Positions 35,535 through 47,017 of a stretch of DNA of 64,000 nucleotides are shown here, piece after piece (positions within the stretch are counted from its first letter, which is position 1; every line of letters starts with the position of its first letter). This DNA is from Trichopria drosophilae (Eukaryota > Arthropoda > Insecta > Hymenoptera > Diapriidae), in assembly GCA_030407085.1 (NCBI GenBank), contig CM059585.1:110783501-110847500 (forward strand), in the 5' to 3' direction. A program made the translations under genes and the position numbers. The notes beneath the pieces are model-generated. The model had not been told where the DNA came from. It did no database searches and worked only from the letters and a program-made list of their open reading frames with translations.

Positions 35535-35745
35535 CCGAGTAAACATTTGCTGGGGCTACCCCTACTATCAGATCAGGATCGCATCAGATTTGTAATGCTA
35601 CCTCGGATCCGGGACGGATACGGAAGCCCGGACGTCCGGCAATCCGGATCCGTTCCGGAGCCGATCCTGATTTGTAGTTATCCAGCTACATTCGGTAGAT
35701 TACGGAACCCGTATCTGTTCCTGATTTGATCCGGATTTGGAATTC
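35535..35745 (+). repeat. GATC-rich dispersed repeat, copy 3
   Basis: It opens CCCGAGTAAACATTTGCTGG and continues with CTACCTCGGATCCGGGACG and CCGGATTTGGAATTC-like words shared with the other copies. Confidence 0.6.
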
Positions 35746-36391
35746 TAATTCAGTATGCAGCACTATAGTGGCGCCTTACCTAGCGGTTGGGAGAACAAAC
35801 CGAATAGGCAGTGCCGATCAGCTGTTTCGACAGTTCGACCAGTTCGACTTTATCGCGTTTCATTTTTAAAGTCAAAATGTGCATTCTCAAAATGTGCGGT
35901 CTAAAGGATTATCTTGCACAAGAAATACAAAGAAATGAAATATAAAAAATATGTGATACAGTCAGTGAGTTTTATTTTTTTTTGGGAAGTTAACCCACAT
36001 TCAGATGTGAGGTTAACTTTCCAAATTGATAACCTTTTCCCTAAACCTCAATTGTGTCTTACGCTTTTTTAGATCCCGCAATAAAAGCAATAAAAGTGTT
36101 AAGAAAATTAAACTAAATTGAAAATCTATTTAACATTAATGTTTATTAAATACTAATGCTAATAACACATGTAAGTAAAGTAATGTGACAATCATCGTAG
36201 GATAAATTCAGCTCTACGACTCTTGTTAGAACTTGACGGTGCTTTCACTCTTTAACCATCGAATTTTACCTTTATTACCTGGCATATCTAAACGGAATAT
36301 GAATTGAAATTACAATAAATGCAATTAAAACAGTTTTAAAGCATAGGATAAGTTCCGACAAGAATTACAGAGTCAGAGTGCGAGGTTTCTA

Positions 36392-36594
36392 CCCAACGGG
36401 CACGAAGAACCCAAATGTTTCTAAAACGTTTTTAGAATGTTCCAGAAACGTTCCTAAAACGTTATATGTCTGCAACATGGATGAAACGTTTATAAAACGT
36501 TCCGTAAAAGTTGCAGACATATAATGTTTGAGGAACGTTTCTGAAACATTATAAAAACGTTTTAGAAACATTTGGGTTCTTCGTGCCCGTTGGG
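36392..36594. mobile_element. Near-perfect palindromic MITE with TA flanks
   Basis: CCCAACGGGCACGAAGAACC is mirrored at the right end, with the two halves complementary for nearly their whole length. TA flanks both ends (36390-36391 and 36595-36596). AAACGTT words repeat through the arms. A related half-element lies near 48880-48970. Confidence 0.75.
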
Positions 36595-36599
36595 TAGAT

Positions 36600-37570
36600 T
36601 ATTGGATGCATTGTACAACGCTTTAATATTTTAAAAGTGGAATAAAACTATTTTATTATTTTAATTTATTATTAAATTATTCATTTTATATTAATTATAT
36701 ATTTATTTTATTAATTACTATAACATTCGTTATATAATAAGTAGCCTACAGAATGATCTAAAAAGCAAAAACTCTCTTCAGCTATCAAATACTTGTAACG
36801 CAGCCTATGAATTCAATCGCTATTATTTATATTTATTATAATTTTAATATATATTTCTTTTAAATGTATTTACATGTAGGCTTATCTAAAATTAAGTAGT
36901 AAAAATGGAGATGATATGATGCGTTTCAAAACGTATTATAACGCCAAAAATAATTTAATGTTTATATAAAGGATCACATTTTTTTATAGTGATATAAAAT
37001 ATATACATATACGTATTCCAATCTAATAATGCGTAAACTCCATTTATGTCAATGAAACTTACCAATGTGCTATATTAATCTTATATTTGTTAATGAAGTT
37101 TAGAAAAGTTTTCTTGTGTATATATTTGCAAGAATTCTGTAAATTTATACAAAATTTAAAGGATGCGTCATTATTGACTGGGTATAATTATGTTATATTT
37201 ATGAGTTGTATAGTGCTTCATATTCTGTGCATATAAGAACTTCAGTTTTTATTATTTTATTATGTTATACGTTATTTAATTGTATGCTTGATTAACTCGA
37301 ATTAGAGTTAGTTAACCTGCCAATAAAAATAGATGTTTTACGTGTATAAAATTCTCTGCGTATAACCACCAAATTTTAGTTTTAAAATTATATATAAAAG
37401 GACGGCATGTATGCGAGGCTGAATAAAACCTAAACGATGAACTGGTAAAGGATTTTTACCATCTGACATTGTCATCTGCATATAATAAATAAAAATGTGT
37501 TTAAGTAAGTCGTCAGCAATAAGTTTTAAGCAAATTTTGACAGTTTTCCGTATATGCACCTTATTTAACG
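36600..37570. other. AT-rich, no gene recognised
   Basis: No coding or repeat structure that I can support. Confidence 0.4.
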
Positions 37571-37579
37571 TTACCGTCG

Positions 37580-37975
37580 ATTCAAATCCGGATCAGGTCA
37601 GGAACGGATCAGGATCGCCGGACGTCCGGGACTCCGGATCCGGTACGGATGTGCGGCAGCGTTACACCCCTGATCTGACACGGATCTGAAATTCAACATA
37701 GATAAGGATCCCGGATCGGTATCGGATTCGATCCGGAGGCAAATTTTTACTCGGGCCCGAATAAACATTTCGGGAGCTGTCCCTCATCAAAAGCTTCGGA
37801 CCGGATCAGGATTGTAACGCTACCGCAGATCCGTGTCAGATCCGGAACCCGGAGGTCCGGCCATCGGGGGCCGTTCCGGATCCGATCCGGATTTGGCTAT
37901 ATCTAACTTTTTCCAATAAGTAAGGGGACCCAGATATGTTCCTGATCCGGCTCGTATTTGGATATCTATCGTACA
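37580..37975. repeat. GATC-rich dispersed repeat, copies 4a and 4b
   Basis: Two consecutive copies meet at CTCGGGCCCGAATAAACATT (about 37752). Both carry CGGATCAGG, GTTACACCCC/GTAACGCTACC and ACCCGGAGGTCCGG-type words. Confidence 0.6.
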
Positions 37976-38252
37976 GGTAACATAACCTTAAAAATATATA
38001 TTTTGAAGAATATTTGTAAAAAATGAATAAGGAATTGAAACGTCGCCAGAAAATTCGTCAAAGAGTTCAAAAACATAGATTGAAAAGAAAAAATGATCAG
38101 AGTAATTATACGGATAGTAATAAGGATAATTCTGAAGAAATGGAATTTGTTTCATGTGATTCTGGTACGCAAATATAAAGTCAGTTTTTTGTATTAATAT
38201 TACCAACTTTTTATTAACAACACAGCCACACAAAAAAAAATTTTTGTTTCGG

Positions 38253-38935
38253 CCTGGGTTTCTCCTTATGTACTGTATGTTTTTTGGGTCGCTGAATCCG
38301 ACACCGAAGTCCATTTAACACTATCCTTGTCAGGTTTTTGACACAATCTCAAAAAATAATAATTGCAAACATTCATGATATTTTAACTCGAGTACCGTCA
38401 ACTTTAAGACAAAATGTTACTCAACATAAAATGTTCCGAATCACTCGAAAAATACATCTGAATTTTTACAAAATTTGTGAAGACGATTTTAGATTTTTTG
38501 GATTTCGCCGCTTTTCGAAAAATTTAAAATGGCTCAAAAATATTTGAAAAAATTTAGACGTACTTTTCGAGTGATTCTGAACTTTTTTTGTTATATAACT
38601 TTTTTCTTACAATTGAAGGTACACGAGTTAAAAAAATCATGAATGTTTACCAATGTGTCATTTAGGATGCTATATTGGAAACGATTTGTATTGAAATTAA
38701 TTTTTATAGGCCCGTAACGTTTCAGTCGACTCTCAATTGCACAACTTTAAATGGTTTTACGTAAAAAGAAAATGTTGTTAAAGTATCTTATCTTATTTTC
38801 ACATTTTAGGATCGAATTATAGGTATTTTTTTGAGATTATATCAAAAACCTGACGTGATAGAGTTAAATGGACTTCGGATTCGGATTCAGCGACCCAAAA
38901 AACATACAGTATACACATCGAGAAACCCAGACCAC
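38253..38935. mobile_element. Inverted-repeat element, about 680 bp
   Basis: GTACTGTATGTTTTTTGGGT (about 38272) and TTAAATGGACTTCGGATTCG (about 38864) lie in arms of about 90 bp that are reverse complements; both also contain CGCTGAATCCGA-type sequence. The spacer has further inverted matches around AAAAATATTTGAAAAAATTT. No transposase. Confidence 0.6.
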
Positions 38936-39250
38936 AGATGGCGCGGAAGCGGGACACCGACCAAGGCGAATAAAGCAATGTTCTTACATATTTCACTAAC
39001 ATATATACGCTTTTGAGATAATCTTGAAATGACAAGACTTTTTTTTCGAGAATCTTGTCAACCACCATGAAATTGAAATATATATATTCAGATCTGGTTG
39101 AGAAATTGATAAATTATTCGGTTTTTTTTTTGTAATGGTGGTTAAGGGAACTCTCAGGTGGCTCGGTCGATAACGTCAAATTCTACCCTAAAATGTTATC
39201 AAACTCCACTATATAACTATACAAACTTTATATACTACGACTACAAAAGT

Positions 39251-39449
39251 TAGCATTATATGTAGTCACAAAACAAATTAAAGGATTGATTGAGAATTGG
39301 AGGAGAAAGCCTGAAAGAAAAAAAAACTTGTCATTTCATTTACTTGTCGTCATAACCTATTCGTCGATCATTTTTTGTGGCACGTTTTTTTCTGCCAATT
39401 CTTAATCAATCTTTCCGAAATTTGTTTTGTGACTACATATATAATGCTA
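39251..39449. mobile_element. Small MITE
   Basis: Inverted ends are TAGCATTATATGTAGTCACA and TGTGACTACATATATAATGC, with homology continuing through ACAAATT and TTGATTGAGAATTGG. Confidence 0.65.
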
Positions 39450-39644
39450 AATTTCGCAGTAATGAATCCGAAATTACGAAATAGCGCTCAGAAACTTTTT
39501 AACCTCATCCTAATACACTATGTATATAGGACGGAGATTTGTCGGTAAACAAGGTTCTCGGAAAACCCGTATGGTATTTGTCACCTAGCTGTATAGACCC
39601 CACATAAAAGTTTTTATGTATATGTATATAAGGAATTATAATTA

Positions 39645-39755
39645 AAAGCCCGATTTGAAACAGATCAGGATCGGATAGAGCTTTCTGACCTGCGGGACCC
39701 GGACCCGACACGTATCTGCGGTTGCGTTACATCCGGATCTGGTTCAGATGAGGTA
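39645..39755 (-). repeat. GATC-rich dispersed repeat, copy 5
   Basis: It contains CAGATCAGGATCGGAT, GGACCCGGACCCG and GCGTTACATCCGGATCTGG, and runs up to just before the A(C)15 array. Confidence 0.5.
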
Positions 39756-39815
39756 TTCCCGTAGGTCCCCTTTTGTACCCTGTCTTTTGCCATGTATATC
39801 TTGAAATGTTACATG

Positions 39816-40315
39816 CCCACCCCCCCCCCCCCCCACCCCCCCCCCCCCCCACCCCCCCCCCCCCCCACCCCCCCCCCCCCCCACCCCCCCCCCCCCCCAC
39901 CCCCCCCCCCCCCCACCCCCCCCCCCCCCCACCCCCCCCCCCCCCCACCCCCCCCCCCCCCCACCCCCCCCCCCCCCCACCCCCCCCCCCCCCCACCCCC
40001 CCCCCCCCCCACCCCCCCCCCCCCCCACCCCCCCCCCCCCCCACCCCCCCCCCCCCCCACCCCCCCCCCCCCCCACCCCCCCCCCCCCCCACCCCCCCCC
40101 CCCCCCACCCCCCCCCCCCCCCACCCCCCCCCCCCCCCACCCCCCCCCCCCCCCACCCCCCCCCCCCCCCACCCCCCCCCCCCCCCACCCCCCCCCCCCC
40201 CCACCCCCCCCCCCCCCCACCCCCCCCCCCCCCCACCCCCCCCCCCCCCCACCCCCCCCCCCCCCCACCCCCCCCCCCCCCCACCCCCCCCCCCCCCCAC
40301 CCCCCCCCCCCCCCA
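39816..40315. repeat. A(C)15 array, 31 perfect units; probable encoded assembly gap
   Basis: A single A occurs every 16 bases (39819, 39835 ... 40315) in otherwise pure C, without one variation. A second array of the same unit and the same 499-bp length lies at 57317-57815 and shares the phase modulo 16. The right neighbour is a satellite array, a typical place for a gap. Long Gly/Trp or Pro/His frames inside are meaningless. Confidence 0.75.
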
Positions 40316-41475
40316 AGTTCATTTTCAGAATTTTACAGAACATATTCTTGATGCCTTTAGTACTAATATAAAATAATTTATAAAAATGAACACACTAAAT
40401 TATTTAAAAAAAGACCGTAAACATCGTCAGAGTCGTTATGTTCTTATAAACTATCGTTATAACTTTGCAACAAAGGGTTTTCATTTGCTGAATTTTGCAG
40501 AAAATATTCTGGAAGCCTTTATAAGTGATCTTAAATCATTTTTAAAAAATGAACAACCTTATTTGTTTAAAAAGACTGTTAAATTCGTCAGAGTCGTTAT
40601 GTTCTTATAAACAAGCGTTATAACTTTGTAACAAAGGGTGTTCATTTTCTGAATTTTGCAGAAAATAATCTGGAAGCCTTTATAAGTGATCTTAAGGCAT
40701 TCTTAAAAAACACTAATAATTATTTAAAAAAAGACCGTTAAAATCGTCAGAGTCGTTATGTTCTTATAAACTATCGTTATAACTTTGCAACAAAGGGTGT
40801 TCATTTCCTGCCTTTTGCAGAATATATACTTGACGCTCTTAGAAGGGATATAAAATCATTTTTAAAAATGAACACACTTTATTATTTAAAAAAAGACCGT
40901 TATAATCGTCAGAATCGTTACGTTCTTATAAACAATGGTTATAATTTTGTAACAAAGGGTGTTCATTTTTAGAATTTTACAGAAAATATTCTTGAAGCCT
41001 TTGTAAGTGATCTTAAATCATTTTTATAAATTGAACACCCTTAATTGTCTACAAAAATACCGTTAAAATCGAAAGAGTCATTATGTTCTTATAAACAATG
41101 GTTATAACTTTGTAACAAAGGGTGTTCATTTCCTGTATTTTGCAGAAAATATTCTTGAAGCCTTTATAAGTGATCTTAAGTGACTCTTAAAAAACGAACA
41201 CTCATCATTATTGAAAAAAAGACCGTAAACATCGTCAGAGTCGTTATGTTCTTATAAACAATGGTTATAACTTTGTAACAAAGGGTGTTCATTTTCAGAA
41301 TTTTACAGAAAATATTCTTGAAGCCTTTGTAAGTGATCTTAAATCATTTTTAAAAATTGAACACCCGTAATTGTTAACAAAAATACCGTTAAAATCGAAA
41401 TAGTCATTATGTTCTTATAAACAATCGTTATAACTTTGTAACAAAGGGTGTTCATTTCCTGTATTTTGCAGAATA
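40316..41475. repeat. 162-bp satellite, block 1 (about 7 units)
   Basis: The landmark AACAAAGGGT recurs at 40471, 40632, 40791, 40953, 41116, 41279 and 41442, a spacing of 159-163 bp. Each unit contains TCGTCAGAGTCGTTATGTTC, a TTTGCAGAAAATATTCT box and AGTGATCTTAAATCATTT. The array runs into the right edge of the A(C)15 tract and stops at about 41475 inside a unit. Confidence 0.9.
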
Positions 41476-41477
41476 TA

Positions 41478-43170
41478 TATTATTGAAATTTTTATTTAGA
41501 TTTTGTCAATGACAACATTCCTCGAGCCCTGCGGATGAGCGATGAAGAAATCCACAAAAAGATCGCCTCATTTTGTCATTATTTACGAGTCAGTTCAAAA
41601 AAAAAAACAACGATCCGAAAGCCAATAAAAAGACTATCGATGCCACCAGAACTGCAGAAAAAAATAAACTGTCAATATTTCAATAATATAACTATATTAT
41701 AATAATATTTTGTTAAAATATGAAAATAAATACGTTTTACTGTTATGCTATATGTCTTGCTATTCAATTCTCTTTAGAAAAAAATAAATATTGTTAGTTT
41801 CCATTTGGTCAAAATTGGTTAGAATTGGATCTGAATTACATTCCGTTTTGACCAATTGGATTTAGATCTGTGTTGAGTTTTCGAGACGTCTACCCCATTT
41901 GATACAGATCATAATTGGATAGAATTGGATCTTGACCGATTGGAGTTGGATCCATACTGTATTATCCAAAATGTATATCCAATGCAATATTGATCAAAAT
42001 CGGTTGGAATTGAATCTGAATTAGATACTATTTTGAACTTTTTCGAATTCGTGTAATCTGCGTTTCTTATATGGTTCAAAAGCGGCTTTAAACAATAGCT
42101 AATCGAGTTTAAAATGTATCATATTTGGACATTTTTAGATCTGAAATATTCTACATTTCGGCCTAATTTGACCGAATCTTCTTAGATGAAATTCTGTCGT
42201 TTCAAAAAAAAAGTGTCATATTTGGTTAGATTTTAATTGGAAACATACCCTATTCATATCACAATTTGACACGATTCGCAGCCATATAGTAGCATCGAAA
42301 TTGCGTGTTCATAAAATAGATCGAAACTGGTAAGATTTGTATCAGGAAGTGATTTCAATTCTTTCCAATCTTGATCAGATATATATCAAATATTTCCAAT
42401 ATTTTGATCAATTTTTGATTCATTCGCTTTCGGCCAGATTTGATTAAATTTGGATCAACTTTTAATGCATAATATTGTGTATAGTGACAATGAATTCGAA
42501 CCTCTAAGTTGAGGTTATTTGCTAGTTCCGTTGATTTAATTTAAAAGTATCTATACATTTTCCATTCAATCAACGATATGAAAGACAAAATTTACGAACT
42601 TAAGTGAACATTAAGAGACTTATAATTTCATTTGATAAGTGATATAAGATTTGATAAAGAGTTAGGGTGAAGGATTAATGAGTATACAATATTTTTTATT
42701 TTTTATATCGTAATGTTTATTTTCGTTTGTATTTTTCGTTCACTACTTCTGACTGTGGCATCGTACAACGATTACATCGTGTTGTTCATCTGCATTAAAA
42801 ATAGCAACTTACTGTTTCTACGACTAACTAACGGAAATGAATTTTCCTATATATTAACAATGGTTCATGCCATTCGATACGAGTGTCAATACCTATGTTT
42901 ACGTACAAGAAGCCGTGCCGCATATAATATTTATAATGCGCCGTTTGATCTTATATTTTACAATTCGACAATACATATGCGCGATTCAACCGGTACATAT
43001 AATCACTAAGTAAAGAAAAGTCGAAAATTGAGAATTAATGAGAAGAAACACGAGAACTATGTAGACAGTTGCAAACATCGTCCGTGAGATCTTGTTCGCC
43101 CTCTATTTCGGGGCCGCACAAGTTCTTAGGATACGCATACGAATTACAGCACCATAAACATTTAGTTTAT
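41478..43170 (+). repeat. Module R, copy 1
   Basis: About 1.7 kb that is repeated in direct orientation at 49.77-51.50 kb. It starts with an exon-like segment (TTTATTTAG then ATTTTGTCAATGACAAC), passes through a long stretch rich in TTGGATC/GATCTGAATT words and ends at TTTAGTTTAT (43161-43170), that is, in the stop codon of the distal-antenna-like gene. A 98-codon frame (42713-43009) survives in both direct copies with about five substitutions; its meaning is unclear. Confidence 0.8.
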
Positions 43171-43784
43171 TTCCGGCTCCGCTTGTTAAGTCTGTTCGGC
43201 ATTTTGCTGGCCTTAAGGCCATCCACTATGTCCTTGAGCTGCTTCACTTGTACCCGTGAAACGCTGGGGTCGCTGCAGTTGTCTAACCACTGGAAAAACT
43301 TTTCGCCATGAATAATGGCTTCTTCATACGTTGTTAAACTCACGTCGTCGTCAGTTGGATGGTTCATTCTTTTGAACCTCTCATTGTTTTTATTATTTGG
43401 GGGCCGAATTCCAAATTGTTCGAGGAGCAGGGCACTATTCTCTGGTTCCGTGCCTGATATAGTGCTCATCAAATTGCTGAGATAATCCCAACTCAATCTC
43501 TCGCTGGAGAGATTCGATGTTCCAGCTATCATCTGTGGGTTTCCATAAGATGATGAATCCTCGAAGTGGGCCTCACTGTTCGGGGTGTCTGAATTTCGGG
43601 CCATGTTCCTAATTTTGTGCTCTGATTTGCACCAGCCTCGCAGCGTCGACTCCGGCGCTCCTATGTCTCGTGCCACAGACGCTTTACTCGCTCCGTCTTT
43701 AACGCGCTGAATTGCGTTAATTTTCTGCACGATTGAAAACGCCCGCAACGAACGCTTTCCCGGTGTTGCAGATTGTCCCTTCAT
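43167..43784 (-). CDS. Distal-antenna-like pipsqueak-domain protein
   Basis: A single-exon 205-aa frame. Residues about 10-60 form a pipsqueak-type helix-turn-helix: KINAIQRVKDGASKASVARD, then APESTLRGWCKSEHKI. This is very close to the DNA-binding domain of insect distal antenna (dan/danr). Near the C-terminus YEEAIIHGEKFFQWLDNCSD resembles the conserved C-terminal region I recall for that family. The middle is Ser/Asn-rich. The protein would be a nuclear sequence-specific DNA-binding factor. It is shorter than typical distal antenna, so it may be a derived paralogue. It lies inside a 3.1-kb insert in a satellite, its 3' flank is module R, and it has no introns, which would fit a retrocopy or transduplicated copy. 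The frame is intact. Confidence 0.75.
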   Translation of the reverse strand: MKGQSATPGKRSLRAFSIVQKINAIQRVKDGASKASVARDIGAPESTLRGWCKSEHKIRNMARNSDTPNSEAHFEDSSSYGNPQMIAGTSNLSSERLSWDYLSNLMSTISGTEPENSALLLEQFGIRPPNNKNNERFKRMNHPTDDDVSLTTYEEAIIHGEKFFQWLDNCSDPSVSRVQVKQLKDIVDGLKASKMPNRLNKRSRK

Positions 43785-44595
43785 TATTAAACACTATTAT
43801 TATGCCGCTGCTATGAAGATATATGAACACGCGAGGAACTAGACGAGTTATGAATTCTGCGTCTCAGAAGCACGTGATTATAGAATGGTTCCACACTCCT
43901 TTAATTTCTTCAGACACTTTGTTTAGAAAACAAACTGGCGATCAAGTCACTGTCGAGCACGCACTGAGGTTGACAATCTCCACACAATGGAATTTGGTGA
44001 CAAGTCGAGGAGAGAATGCCAGCCAACGCGATCCAAGTAATTCGTTTCTGCTGCGTTATAGGATTTGTACGATTCGGAAAAACCTCAGGAATGGTGGTAT
44101 TCTCCGTATCGGATAGACCACAGCCACAAGATGATTCAATCGACTTGCACGATTGTGTTCCGGAAGAAGCGACGGGTACAAAGGTGTTCTAGCGACGACT
44201 CTCGACGTTCAACTGTGGCTATGCTGTCTTTCCACACAGCGACCACACGATGCAGTCGTCCCTGCCTCCCCCCCCCCCACTCCTACAAGTTTCGCGTGGA
44301 TCCTTCCTTGACGGTCGTCCCTAAACCCCCCGCATTTCCTCGTCGCGCTGGCCTACGCCCGGCCCTACCGTTCGACACCTAGACGACCTAGACGCACTAT
44401 TCCGTGCCTGCTCTTCTCCTTTACCCTTACTTCCTTCCCTACTCCGACATTGGTTTCTCTCTCCCTTTCACGGAGAAAAGTTTCTACGGTCATAGTCGCT
44501 GTAGCGGCTAAGTGGAAAGATGATGTTGGGCTTCGCCGCGGAATGGCGCCCCGAGCGCCATGAAAGTCCTGGGAGCGCGTGGCGATTCTTTCGTA
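43785..44595 (-). promoter_or_regulatory. GC-rich upstream flank of the distal-antenna-like gene
   Basis: About 800 bp clearly more GC-rich than its surroundings, with a C-tract near 44269-44279 and GGCGCCCCGAGCGCC near 44547. It ends at about 44595 where the satellite resumes. It may be promoter DNA carried with the gene. No core promoter motif is certain. Confidence 0.35.
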
Positions 44596-46575
44596 GTTCG
44601 ATAAATAATCTTGAAGCCTTTATAAGTGATCTTAAATCATTTTTAAAAAATGAACACCCTTAATTATTTACAAAAAGACCGTTAAAATCGTCAGAGTCAT
44701 TATGTTCTTATAAACAATCGTTATAACTTTGTAATAATGGGTGTTGATTTGCTGAATTTTGCAGAGAATATTCCGGAAACCATTATGAGTGATCTTAAAT
44801 CGTTTCTTAAAAATGAACACCCTTAATTGTTTAAAAAAAGACCGTTAAATTCGTCAGAGTCGTTATTTTCTTATAAACAATCGTTATAACTTTGCAACAA
44901 AGGGTGTTCATTTGCTGAATTTTGCAAAAAATATTCTTGAAGTATTTATAAGTGATCTTAAATCATTTTTAAAAAAAGAACAACCTTATTTGTTTAAAAG
45001 GACCGTTAAAATCGTCAGAGTCATTATGTTCTTATAAACAATCGTTATAACTTTGTAATAAAGGGTGTTCATTTTCTGAATATTGCAGAAAATATTCTTG
45101 AAGTCTTTATAAGCGATCTTAAATCATTTCTAAAAAATGAACACCCTTAATTCTTTAAAAAAAGACAGTTAAATTCGTCAGAGTCGTTATTTTCTTATAA
45201 ACAATCGTTATAACTTTGCAACAAAGGGTGTTCATTTGCTGAATTTTGCAGAAAATATTCTTGAAGTATTTATAAGTGATCTTAAATCATTTTTAAAAAA
45301 AGAACAACCTTATTTGTTTAAAAAGACTGTTAAATTCGTCAGAGTCGTTATGTTCTTATAAACAAGCGTTATAACTTTGTAACAAAGGGTGTTCATTTTC
45401 TGAATATTGCAGAAAATATTCTTGAAGTCTTTATAAGCGATCTTAAATTATTTCTAAAAAATGAACACCCTTAATTGTTTAAAAAAAGACAGTTAAATTC
45501 GTCAGAGTCGTTATTTTCTTATAAACAATCGTTATAACTTTGCAACAAAGGGTGTTCATTTGCTGAATTTTGCAGAAAATATTCTTGAAGTATTTATAAG
45601 TGATCTTAAATGTTTCTTCATTCGAACACTCATCATTATTTAAAAAAAGACCGTAAACATCGTCAAAGTCGTTATGTTCTTATAAACTATCTTTATAACT
45701 TTGTAACAAATGGTGTTCATTTCCTGCATTTTGCAGAATATATACTTGACGCTCTTAGAAGGGATATAAAATCATTTTTAAAAATCAACACACTTTATTA
45801 TTTAAAAAAAGACCGTTAAAATCGTCAGAGTCGTTATTCTCTTATAAACAATGGTTATAACTTTGTAACAAAGGGTGTTCAATTTCGCAATTTTACAGAA
45901 CATATTCTTGATGCCTTTAGTATTTATATAAAATAATTTTTTAAAATTAACACACTTAATTATTTAAAAAAAGACCGTTAAAATCGTCAGAGTCGTTATG
46001 TTCTTATAAACAATCTTTATAACTTTGTAACAAAGGGTGTTCATTTTCAGAATTTTACCGAAAATATTCTTGAAGCCTTTTTAAGTGATCTTGAATCATT
46101 TTTAAAAAATGAACACCCTTAATTGTCTACAAAAATACCGTTAAAATCGAAAGAGTCATTATGTTCTTATAAACAATCGTTATAACTTTGTAATAAAGAG
46201 TGTTCATTTGCTGAATTTTACAGAAAATAATCTAGAAGCCTTTATAGGTGATCTTAAATGATTCTTAAAAAATGAACACACTTAATTATTTAAAAAAAGA
46301 CCGTTATAATCGTCAGAGTCGGTATGTTCTTATAAACAATCGTTATAACTTTGCAACAAAGGGTGTTCTTTTCCTGTATTTTGCAGAAAATATTCTTGAA
46401 GCCTTTATAAGCGATCTTAAATCATTTCTAAAAAATGAACACCCTTAATTTTTTTAAAAAAGACCGTTAAATTCGTCAGATACTTTATGTTGTTATCAAT
46501 AATTGTTATAACTTTGCAACAAAAAGAGTTCTTTGCATGAATTTTGCTGAAAATGTTCTTGAAACAAAAGAAGTG
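44596..46575. repeat. 162-bp satellite, block 2 (about 12 units)
   Basis: The same unit as block 1 (AACAAAGGGT landmarks near 44898, 45222, 45383 and 45546). It opens AATAATCTTGAAGCC, continuing the unit interrupted at the end of block 1. The last unit is degraded. Confidence 0.9.
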
Positions 46576-47017
46576 TAAAGGTCACGTTATTTAATTTAGC
46601 ATTTACCGAGCCCAAATATAAAAAAATGTGGCTATTGTTTGCATAAAAAAAAAGATTCTTCTACGAAGCTCAACAGAAATTAAGGTCTCGCAAGGCATGC
46701 GTTGATGTGCCTAAAAGAATAAAAATTGTAGGTTCCATTTATTATTATAATTTACTCATGCCTGCCCATAAAAATACATTTTTCATTAATATCTGAAGAA
46801 ATTTTATTTTAATAGAATATTGTTAAAATTTCATTACCAACAAAAAACTGAACATTTCAAAACGAATGTATATAAGAGTATAACTGAAATATTAATCGTT
46901 TGTAATCAATGTCAATTTCATATTTTAAAAAACGAAATTGAATTGAATGGAAAATCCATATTTCGTAAATTATGTATTTCTTATTTTCTTAATAGTTAAA
47001 TTATGCACGTGAGTAAA
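46576..47017. other. AT-rich spacer
   Basis: No coding or repeat structure that I can support. Confidence 0.4.

Noticed and set aside
39727..40376. Long Gly/Trp- or Pro/His-rich reading frames in the first A(C)15 array
   Set aside because: They are the unavoidable translation of a stop-free 16-bp repeat in every frame, and the tract itself is probably a gap artefact.
42713..43009. Conserved 98-aa protein in module R
   Set aside because: The two copies are recent duplicates, so conservation says little; there is no recognisable domain and the changes look random.
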